NCBI GenBank assembly: GCA_905160935.1
Contig: CAJHZI010000514.1
Span: 957,501 to 1,021,500, forward strand
Origin: Enchytraeus crypticus
Taxonomy: Eukaryota > Annelida > Clitellata > Enchytraeida > Enchytraeidae
DNA length: 64,000 nt
Direction of reading: 5' to 3'
The notes under the pieces are model-generated. The model saw only the letters and a list, made by a program, of their open reading frames with translations, searched no databases and was not told the origin of the DNA. Position numbers and translations under genes: made by a program. The number at the start of each line of letters is the position of its first letter. The first letter of the stretch is position 1. Shown one piece after another: positions 25,491 through 32,446 of the stretch.

Positions 25491-28400
25491 GATTTAACGT
25501 CCATTTCCTTATACAAGGATGATGTCAGTGACGTCATAATAACGACAATCAATTAAATTAATCAGAAGTATCTAACACTGAATGCAGCAACCATATATTG
25601 GAAGAGATTGGAGTTTGAAAGTTTACAAATATCAGCATTAAATCAAGTCATTCATAAATAAAAAAACGTGATAAATTATAATTCAACACACACGTTTTTG
25701 TCCAGAGTACTGGCAACAGTCGCCTTGCCGAGCAGAAAACTTCCACTAACGTCATAAGAGGAGGAAAGTCTGCAAAACATTTGCAAACACCTTCAAACAC
25801 ATCTATACAAAATTTACAGTGCAACTAGAGATATTTATAACTATATACCAGTGTATTCTGCAGTAGAAAAAAATTGAGAATCGATTAATCAAAAACTGCA
25901 TTTTACATGACCGCTTACTAATACAAAAATTGAGAAAAACGATGAAAAAACACCTCATAAGACATTACTTTCAAAGCTAGGGCCTAACTCCTGTGTAGCA
26001 AAAAGGTACAGTGTAACGGGCCCACTTCTGTTGATCTCTCTCTCTTCTCTTCAGTACACTGCAGAGGGGAAGGTTCAAGGAACATTTTCATACTCAAAGT
26101 CCGCTTTCTCGCTCCATAAGAGCATTCCTTAGATCAACAAGTTAATCCCTTCACAAAGTCTACGCCTTATCCATACCTGGATAAGGCGTATAGCCCGTAG
26201 CTTGGGAAAAGTATGTCTTCTGAGGTGGTTTCCTGTTGCCTTCCTGTATTGATCTATGGAGAGCTATTAGCAAACTGCATGAGTAGATATATATGTATCT
26301 TGAATTTGTTATTTGGCATAATTTTTTGAAGAAAGATTGCTCAACTATAAGCATTGGCCACTTTAAATATCTCTCTCTCTCTCTCTTAGTGCACTGCCCA
26401 CTTGCAGGTCCATGGCAGTAAACGCCCCCACTCATCTCTATATTCCATTTTCCTCTTCATAAATCATCTAACTCCCCGTGTTGTGCTCGGGTGTGGTTGG
26501 ACCACTGCAGAATAGGGCAACAGCAAACAATCTGCCGCCTGTACGTAAGAGGCGACTAAAGGCAGGAGCTGAGGATGGCAAGAGGGGATCCACCTCACCA
26601 AGAAATATTTTCCCCAACGATTAAATGGCAATTAATCCACCTAACTGAGGAAGGCAACGGGAAACCATATATTTCCTCAGAAGCCATATATTTCCCAAGC
26701 TATAGGCTACATAAGGTATAGACTTTGTAAAGGGATTAACTTGTTGATCTAAGGAGTGCTCTTATGGAGCGAGAAAATAGACTTTGAGTATGAATATGTA
26801 CCTTGAACCTGCCACTTGGCAGTGCACTAAAGAAGAAGAAATCATCTAACATTCCTTTTGATATACCATTATTCTTTGAGGGATTCGGCTTATGACGAGG
26901 TGGCCACCTATGCCTTCCTCAGCTTCCACTACCATTTACTGAGCAGGGGCGTCATTCCCAGAGAAAACTATCCTCTGTTTACACAAACTATTCTGCTTAC
27001 CCAAACTATCCTGTTACCCAAACTATCCTGTTACCCAAACTATCATGTTACCCAAACTATCCTGTTACCCAAACTATCATGTTACCCAAACTATCCTGTT
27101 ACCCAAACTATCATGTTACCCAAACTATCCTGTTACCCAAACTATCATGTTACCCAAACTATCATGTTACCCAAACTATCCTGTTACCCTTAAACTATCA
27201 TGTTACCCAAACTATCATGTTACCCAAACTATCATGTTACCCAAACTATCATGTTACCCAAACTATCCAGTTTGCCCAACATTAAATAATATTAATATAG
27301 AGCTATAAATTATTATGTAGCTTAGAGCTATAACAGCTCTAAGCTACATAATAATATACAGCTAAGCTATATGGCTTGAAAAATATCACTTCTTAGGTGG
27401 TTTACTATTGCCTTTCTCATTTCACACTTAGCCGCCTGTGCAGTTACTGCAATTGAATATATATATACATATATATATACTGTGGCATTCCACATAAACA
27501 AACAAGTATAACCTTATTTATGAGTCTTTTTCCTTATTGTTGATTGTTTAACTGAAATAAATTTTTGGAAATAATGGCAGTGAGGAGACTGATGCAGACA
27601 AATATCAATTAGAAGCAAGAAGAAAGTTACAACAGCAACAATAAGCATCATATACGTAGAAATATACAGAGAAATATACATGACAGAAGAAAACTTACAG
27701 TACTTCACCAGATCTCACTTCATTAGTTAATGTAGGATAAGGATTGTACAGAACTCCACCGTCAGTGAACGCCCTCTTGCGTTCAACATCACATCCCATC
27801 GATCTGTCACCTGTGTAATCTGTAGCATTAAAGTAAGATATAATTATATTGAATGCATATAACATTATGTGTAAAAATGCTAAACTAGCTGATCCCTTGA
27901 TATAGTTAGAGATACCATGTATCACTTAATATAATATTGAGGTAATTATTAATTAAATTCAATCAGTTATCAGTTCTTGTCCAATAGTTCCAATTAATGC
28001 AAATGATATCTAGTTAGCTAATATATTTAATTAGAAAACATTTTATCAGTTAATTTATCTGATTAGAAAATAACAAATAATTATCATAGTTACAAAAATA
28101 ATTATAAATTCTTATTACAAATAATAATTAGTAACTTCTCTAACCAAAATCTAAACCAATGTCAGAAAGGGCATTCGGTTGGTGAGCGCCTAGGCTCCAT
28201 AAATTGCTACAAAATTGAAACGAATGGAAAAATGTTAAGTCTCAGTGTGAGAGAGGATTGGAGAAGGTCTACCGACTCTAGTTAAACTTGGATTTAAAGG
28301 AAGATGATGACGCTGATGATCTAATCACAATCTAATGACTAACTGTTTAAATTATAATTTAATAATAAAAGCGGCTTATTAAACCCGTTAAAATGTAACT

Positions 28401-30078
28401 GAAATTATCAGTTCCTTAACCTGAACCTACACAGCTACGAAAATAAAATGCAAGAAAGCTTAATTGAAGAACTAGAAATATGGTTTGCAATAATCATCAA
28501 TAGAATAGTCACAAAATATAAGACAGTTAATAAAGGTTAAGCGCTGCATATAACTGTTTCATTAAGTATTAACCAGTGTGTTATTTTACGAAACATTTGC
28601 TCCCCTTGCACATTGTTTGAAATATATTTCTTGACAGATTACTTCTTGATCTTTCCCCCTGCTTGCAACTCTATAATGCAATTTTAATTAAACACACATT
28701 CACTTAACGGAGCAGGACATAAAAACTGGATATCAATTGAATCTAGATACAAATGTTTCAGAAGTTTGAAAGGAAGTAACCACTAGCTTACTTGCTTAGC
28801 CTTAAACATACCTGACAATGAATCCACACCAGTTGTTTGATTGAACCTATCTGGCATGCCATCAGTTGACATCACACTCCCCGATTCAGATTTTTTATCA
28901 TCATCACAAATATTATCAGCACAATCATCATCATCTTTTTCCTCATCACTCTCCATCAGCATATACTGGGCTGAGGCCGGTACTCGCATGGCTCGCATGA
29001 ATGGCCTGTACAAAGATTATAGCTTGAAAATAGTAAATATTAAATCATTTATAACTGATTTAATACCTATTATTTTAAAATGAAGTATTAATAAACATTA
29101 AATCAATGTAAAATAAATAGACATTTTTCAAATAAATTTTAATATTTTTAGTTCATCTTGAAAGTTTTATGATTTCAAGTTTCTAGAATTTAATCTAAAA
29201 ATAAATACAAGTACAATCAGTTATAGATTTACTTGGCTACAGATATAGTACTAGATTTAAAATTGTAACCTAGCAGAGGAGCACTGACTGAAATCGTTTA
29301 CAATACCAGAAATAAACAATGTACAATAAAATAAAAAGAGTCTTAGCATAAATATTATCATTTGACGACGCTCATGTAAATTACGGCATTGAGTTAAGGG
29401 TATGCGTAGTAAATCCACAGATAAGGGACATTGGAAAATATAATCAAATATAATCTTGAGCTGTCTTCTTCTAGTGCTCTGCCTAACGGCAGGTCCAGGG
29501 CATATAACTCTTCCAACCAATTCTATAGTCAGTCTTTCTTTTCATCTCTATATATGAATATAGAGATGAAAACACACGTGATGCATAACTTACCAACACG
29601 TTACCAGCTTGGTGTAGTAGTATTAAGTTTGATTAAAAACTTAGATATATGTTATAAAATTCTGTTTAGCACTGACAGAACGAATTGATATGGAATGGTC
29701 CTCTAATTATTAAATCAAACTTCACAATATTTCAAGCAAAAAGTATTTAACTGACCTTGGTGCACTACTGGTAGAAGGAGCAGCATTCGGTCTATCATCA
29801 GTTACTGTAACCGCAGACCTTTCCGGCTTTGAAGAAGACATAGACACATTACTGAACGAAAGACTACATTTTATTTTGTTTTCTTTATCATCTTCTTCAC
29901 CTAGTCTTTGCGCATTCATAGAAACGGCTTTTATTGTACTTGGAACAGATTCTGGAGCGAGTGCAGGTTTGCAGGATGATAATGATGAAATATCCCCAAG
30001 AGCCTTTCTCTGCTTAGACTTGGAATCTGATTCTACTGATATCATTTTACCTAACTTCCTCTCCGCATAATCAGACAT
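12233..30078 (-). CDS. TTK: TTK/Mps1 dual-specificity protein kinase, complete
   Basis: Mps1 drives the spindle assembly checkpoint by phosphorylating kinetochore proteins. Fifteen coding exons on the minus strand, in order: 30078-29756, 29005-28812, 27810-27699, 25769-25692, 24748-24709, 24464-24325, 23900-23691, 21510-21401, 20701-19560, 18460-18386, 17749-17595, 17136-16970, 16413-16199, 14675-14499, 12307-12233. Every junction is AG/GT and every phase fits, giving 3213 nt (1070 residues plus stop). The kinase domain is residues 784-1070; the long amino-terminal part is Ser-rich and disordered. Human TTK is 857 residues with an N-terminal TPR domain, and I see no TPR-like segment here. The start ATG was chosen because a 3' splice site lies just upstream (exon start 30106), giving a short 5' UTR. 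The C-terminus ends only two residues after HPYV, so the vertebrate C-terminal tail is missing. The donor at 25692 is the least certain junction. Confidence 0.95.
12479..12636. repeat. (TA)n array with self-complementary interruptions
   Basis: Long TA runs are interrupted by palindromic steps such as TATACATGTATATACAGTA. The mariner-like element at 12639-13428 is inserted in or next to it, and a similar array continues at 13459-13560. Open reading frames here are only Tyr-Ile repeats. Confidence 0.9.
12639..13428 (-). mobile_element. Mariner/Tc1-like element with long TIRs, degenerate transposase
   Basis: The two ends are inverted repeats of roughly 65-70 bp with some mismatches: both begin CACTG-GAGT, share CATGTGCGCA, TCGTCCA and AACTTTG, and extend to CGATTTT. 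TA dinucleotides flank both ends, as expected for Tc1/mariner target duplication. Internally, on the minus strand around 12940-13030, the reading [13 protein letters not shown], stop, [17 protein letters not shown] resembles the C-terminal end of mariner-type transposases. At 790 bp with stops it is an internally deleted, inactive copy. It lies in TTK intron 14. Confidence 0.75.
13459..13560. repeat. (TA)n array with palindromic flank
   Basis: A pure TA run is followed by ACTTGTATATATACATGTAT and GTATACAAGT, which mirrors the sequence left of the array at 12450-12482. Confidence 0.85.
13648..14162 (+). pseudogene. RTE-type LINE fragment, end of reverse transcriptase
   Basis: Read across stops, it gives [59 protein letters not shown] and [11 protein letters not shown], then the RTE end ATGCCATGGACCTGCTAACA and CAGTGCACTGAGAGAGA. 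The same blocks occur in the better copy at 45370-46452. It contains in-frame stops and is dead. It is in TTK intron 14, opposite to the gene. Confidence 0.8.
14661..15545 (-). repeat. Tandem copies of the TTK exon-14 splice acceptor
   Basis: The real acceptor of coding exon 14 (AG at 14677-14676, reading GCTTGTAG/ATTAGCACAA on the minus strand) is part of a unit of about 64 bp. Equivalent cytosines of the AG fall at 14676, 14740 and 14804, and further copies at about 15229, 15290, 15348, 15415 and 15510, with unrelated sequence between 14815 and 15210. Each copy carries the first about ten exon bases. Several are followed at once by a GT donor-like sequence (AAG/GTAGAC, AAG/GTAAAT, CAA/GTAAGT). 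Confidence 0.8.
16070..16170. repeat. (TA)n array with TAGGCTATA flanks
   Basis: A TA run of about 60 bp is bordered on both sides by 'taggctata' and 'tatagtgtatata'. It lies just 3' of TTK coding exon 13 (intron 13). Confidence 0.85.
18461..19559. other. TTK intron 9
   Basis: This intron is AT-rich. A stretch around 18515-18610 (AGAGTGCCTCTGTCGTC, ACAACATTGAGCAC, AGGTCCAA) resembles 48330-48420 (AGAGTGCTACTGTCGTC, CATCGAACAC, AGGTCCAA), probably an old dispersed repeat of unknown type. Otherwise I see no feature. Confidence 0.4.
19560..30078 (-). CDS. TTK: TTK N-terminal regulatory exons (coding exons 1-9)
   Basis: Residues 1-783 are rich in Ser, Asn and charged residues without a recognisable fold. 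Exon 1 carries a cyclin-B-like destruction box, [10 protein letters not shown] (R24..L27..I30), and a KEN box in DDKENK (65-67), both APC/C degrons. The motif AMRVPAS occurs twice, in exon 2 ([15 protein letters not shown]) and exon 8 ([15 protein letters not shown]). Exon 2 also has an acidic stretch ([19 protein letters not shown]). The 1142-nt exon 9 is the largest. Exon 5 is only 40 nt. What is seen: motifs and phases. Inferred: cell-cycle degradation. Confidence 0.9.
21565..21645 (+). mobile_element. SINE-a-like fragment beside a LINE
   Basis: A box-B-like GGGTTTAAATTCCAGTC is followed by GTGTCAGCATCCTCACGG and AAAGACGTTAAACTTGC, the SINE-a/LINE tail. It lies immediately upstream of the LINE at 21690 in TTK intron 7. 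Confidence 0.5.
21690..22690 (+). pseudogene. CR1/L2-like LINE, 3' part of reverse transcriptase and tail
   Basis: Conceptual reading gives [80 protein letters not shown], then with frame changes [14 protein letters not shown] and [20 protein letters not shown]. These are the C-terminal blocks of CR1/L2-group LINE reverse transcriptases. The 3' tail is CTGACATCATCCCTGGATGA, GGAAACGGACGTTAAACC and (ATT)n. It is truncated at the 5' end, broken by frameshifts, and antisense to TTK in intron 7. Confidence 0.85.
22863..23325. repeat. About 27-bp minisatellite, some 16-17 units
   Basis: The unit 'gatcagaagtttatgtagaa' plus 'tgtactt' is repeated with few changes (gatcagtag, tgtacctgatcag variants). 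It produces a long spurious repetitive frame on the minus strand (YILHKLLI). It is in TTK intron 7. Confidence 0.9.
23500..23680. repeat. AT-rich 'aagaatataacaata' low-complexity tract
   Basis: Short variants of 'ataagaataacaatataaga' repeat up to a few bases 3' of TTK coding exon 7. A piece around an AGACAGATACTGTCCAGCAAGA-like stretch at 23560-23583 resembles the exon-7 donor region at 23681-23701 (acacatactgtccagcaaga), so this may be another partial copy of an exon end. Confidence 0.6.
24749..25691. other. TTK intron 4, mostly unassigned
   Basis: Apart from the LINE/SINE tail at 25455-25537, I see no identifiable feature. The piece at 24950-25450 has a somewhat higher GC content and no consistent frame. 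Confidence 0.4.
25455..25537 (-). mobile_element. LINE/SINE-a 3' tail fragment
   Basis: On the minus strand it reads GTCACTGACATCATCCTTGT, AAGGAAATGGACGTTAAATC and then (ATT)n, the same 3' end as the LINE at 22610-22690. Only the tail remains, in TTK intron 4. Confidence 0.7.
26036..26245 (-). mobile_element. Repeat C copy, antisense, with internal palindrome
   Basis: The minus strand matches repeat C from the AAACCACCTCAGAAG block through GGAGCGAGAAAGCGGACTTT to CCTTCCCCTCTGCAGTGTAC and a (GA)n tail. At 26163-26190 the copy contains an 11-bp inverted repeat, ACGCCTTATCC and GGATAAGGCGT, absent from other copies. Confidence 0.7.
26370..26970 (-). mobile_element. Repeat F (RTE internal-deletion derivative), split by repeat C
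   Basis: The minus strand joins the RTE 5' leader (CACCTCGTCATAAGCCG region, about 26880-26960) directly to the last about 100 bases of the RTE element (GGCGTTTACTGCCATGGACC, CAGTGCACTAAGAGAG, 26375-26460). The same junction exists in an uninterrupted copy at 60798-60990, so F is a family and not one chance deletion. A repeat-C copy (26473-26838) interrupts it. Confidence 0.65.
26473..26838 (+). mobile_element. Repeat C, full length with 12-bp target duplication
   Basis: The element starts TCCCCGTGTTGTGCTCGG and ends CTGCCACTTGGCAGTGCACT followed by AAAGAAGAAG. It is flanked by AAATCATCTAAC at 26461-26472 and 26839-26850, which fixes both ends (366 bp). The terminal hairpin CTGCCACTTGGCAG and the following TGCACTAAG match the 3' end of the RTE LINE (46420-46452). 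There is no ORF. It is a non-autonomous retroelement probably moved by RTE machinery. Confidence 0.85.
26995..27268. repeat. 17-bp minisatellite in TTK intron 3
   Basis: Units of 'acccaaactatcctgtt' or '...atcatgtt' recur about 16 times, with one unit extended by two bases (acccttaaac). The two unit types (CCTG and CATG) partly alternate. Confidence 0.92.
27309..27355. repeat. Perfect 21-bp hairpin
   Basis: The arms at 27309-27329 and 27335-27355 are perfectly complementary (ATTATTATGTAGCTTAGAGC plus T) with a 5-nt loop ATAAC. It lies in TTK intron 3 next to the 17-bp array. Confidence 0.95.
28145..28320 (+). mobile_element. Repeat E copy lacking the head
   Basis: It starts at TGTCAGAAAGGGCATTCGG, continues GTGAGCGCCTAGGCTCC and AATTGCTACAAAATTG, and ends TAGTTAAACTTGG, GGAAGATGATGACG. 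It is in TTK intron 2. Confidence 0.75.
29455..29580 (-). mobile_element. RTE/repeat-F 3' end fragment with fold-back
   Basis: The minus strand reads TATGCCCTGGACCTGCCG, TTAGGCAGAGCACTAGAAG, the RTE 3' end. Next to it, 29539-29553 and 29558-29572 form a perfect 15-bp hairpin (TTTTCATCTCTATAT) with a 4-nt loop. Confidence 0.6.
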
Positions 30079-30734
30079 CGCAAAGATATTAGTTGTCTTA
30101 GTTAAACTGAAATATTCAGTCAATTTTTTCTAGCAAATACGCTCATAAGGTTTAGATTAAATTCTGCCTAGAATCACAAAGGATATCAAAACTGATCAGC
30201 TATGATATGATGTTGTTCATCAAACCTTGTTGGAATCCACAGGGATCACAAGGGATTTTATTCAACCTTATATGAAGTTTAAGTTTCATTAAACATGAAC
30301 CTACTAATTTAGACCTTAATGTTGTTTACTTTTCTATCAGATTTATTTTACTCCTCCTAAAAATAGTTTAAGAAGTCAAGGCTAATAGAGAATAATCATC
30401 TAAGATGTTTATTAGCTGCCATTTTCTTCAAGGTTAAAGTAATAATTTATAAGTGAATGATCGATGCGAGTTCCTTCTAGGTATTATTAAATAGTTCTAT
30501 CATCCATGGTGCTAGAATTAAAGGCATGCAAAATGAATAATTATTAGCCTACTTTCTCAAAAGCTATCCCCATTTATAACTTTTGTCACAAATTTCAACT
30601 GTTAGGCAGTTTATATGCAGTTGTTCATATTACCAGTCCTGCAAATGTCTTAGATTTTACTCTCTGTTCAGCTCGACAGAGAAATAAACTAATAAACATT
30701 AAACTGAGTGAATTAGATATTCAAATCCAAGATA

Positions 30735-30970
30735 CAAACACTTTCTCTCTCTTTCTCGGTGCACTACCTATATATTGGCAGATCCAAAGCATATTTATAA
30801 CTGCTCCACATTCCCCTTTACATTATTTCGCACTTCTTCGTAATTTTGTCAGTCCATTTGATCTTCTCCGTTCTTCTATATAGCAACATTTTGAACGCTT
30901 TCAGTTTCTGAATATCCTCCTTTCTTAACTTCTGTGTTTCACAGCTGCACAGGAGCGTGGCCTGTACTTA
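30735..30970 (-). pseudogene. RTE-type LINE fragment, antisense
   Basis: The minus strand carries the RTE motif region equivalent to 'LLYSCETQKLRKEDIQKL' and '[10 protein letters not shown]', ending with the RTE 3' end (CAATATATAGGTAGTGCACC, GAGAAAGAGAGAG). It is broken and truncated. It lies upstream of the TTK start. Confidence 0.7.
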
Positions 30971-31346
30971 AGTTTTTATAATTTTTATCTTCTTTTATTT
31001 TATTTTTTATTTTATTTTCAGAACAATGTCCATATAGAAATTGTATGACATAAGCATGATATATAACATATACGAATAACATAAAAATAAGGAAGAAAAA
31101 CACTAACAGTCATTTTCCGGAAGTGGCAACGCTCCTCTACTTTATTTCCTGATTTATATTGTGATAAATATTAGATTAATTCGTTAATTTCGGATTATTG
31201 GATTGCATCACTAAGTCCGTTAGGACTAAGCCATCATCTAAACCTGTCAGCGATCAGATTTGTATTCTTAATTTTTCTATAGTGAGGCTAATTACTTGTA
31301 ATAGGTTTATTATCCATTACACACGTGTGATTGAAGTACTCCTATT

Positions 31347-32437
31347 ATGGTTAAGGTGTCGACTAAGATGGAGCTGAATTGGGTTTCGTGCGATGTATGC
31401 AAGAGATGGGATATCTTCGACAATGTCTCAGAGGTATTAGGCGTAGAGACTTTTGATGCGGCTAAGCTGGACTCATTTAGCTATGTATGCAGACAATGTG
31501 TGTTAGATAAAAAGTTCCAGGAACTTGAGGAAAAAGTACAATTGGCAGGAGTGAAAGAAGTAAACGAGGAAGTTAAGAAACTAAAAAAGAATGTAACGGA
31601 GTGTTTGGCTCTGAAGCAAGCCTTGTCTGGACTGGAGACAACTTCAGCAGCTCTGACTGAATTGAAAAAGGCTTTGGGTGATGTGAAGGAGATAAGGGAT
31701 GGATTAGAGGAGATTGGACATTTAAAGAATAGATTAATGGAATTGAAGAAGCCAAAGAACATTTCGAAAGAGGTTGTTGAATTAAAGAAACTTAAGAGGG
31801 CTGTAGAGAAAGACCTCCAGGAGGCTAAGAAGGAAGTGGAAGATCTGTCTGGAATTAAAAGAGGTTTAGACAACAATGCGACAATTGCTGGGGATCTACA
31901 GAAAGATGTTGGAAAGGTAGAAGAATGGAGGACGATAGTAAGCAAAAATTCTAAACAGGTAAAGCTAGTATCAGAGCAACTCGATATAGAGCAAAGAAAG
32001 CTGAATGTAATTGTACATGGCGTTAAAGAAAGCTTAACAGGAGACAATGAGGAAAGTGATAGGGAGAAGGTTAACAATATTTTTAGTAAAGGGCTCAACA
32101 TGAAGACCAAGCATGACTTAAAGGTATCCAGGATAGGCAAGTTGAATGAGGATAACGAGAGGCCTAGGCTTATTAAGCTTGAACTAAGCTCAGTTGAAGG
32201 AAAGGTAGAGGTTCTAAAGAGAGCTAAGCAACTCCGAGAATCTGAGGACTACAAGAAGATTTTCATAGTGCCTGACCTCACTAAGAAATAACAGTTAATG
32301 GACAAAGAACTTAGGGATAAGGTTAAAGAATTTAGGTCAGAAGGAACAAAAAATGTGGTAATTAGCAAAGGAAAAGTAGTAAAAAACGTAGATGGAAAAC
32401 AGGTAGTGCTATACATTCCGAGTATAGAGAAGAAATA
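31347..32437 (+). pseudogene. CR1 LINE ORF1 (PHD-like zinc finger plus coiled coil), nonsense mutation
   Basis: The product starts with a Cys-rich segment, CDVCKRWDIFDN and later YVCRQC, resembling the PHD-like finger of CR1 ORF1 proteins. A long Lys/Glu/Leu coiled coil follows (about residues 50-210), then an RNA-binding-like segment containing LNVIVHGVKESLTGDNEESD and KVSRIGKL. A TAA at 32289-32291 interrupts the frame. The same frame then continues for about 48 codons to a second stop at 32435-32437, so the stop is likely a point mutation rather than the natural end. Role: RNA-binding chaperone of the retrotransposon particle. Confidence 0.8.
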
Positions 32438-32446
32438 GATAAATGT

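Noticed and set aside
26858-27308. Frames with [13 protein letters not shown] repeats
   Set aside because: Translation of the 17-bp intronic minisatellite.
31481-32140. 219-codon minus-strand frame
   Set aside because: It is the antisense shadow of the CR1 ORF1 coiled coil (Lys/Glu codons read backwards as Phe/Leu/Ser).
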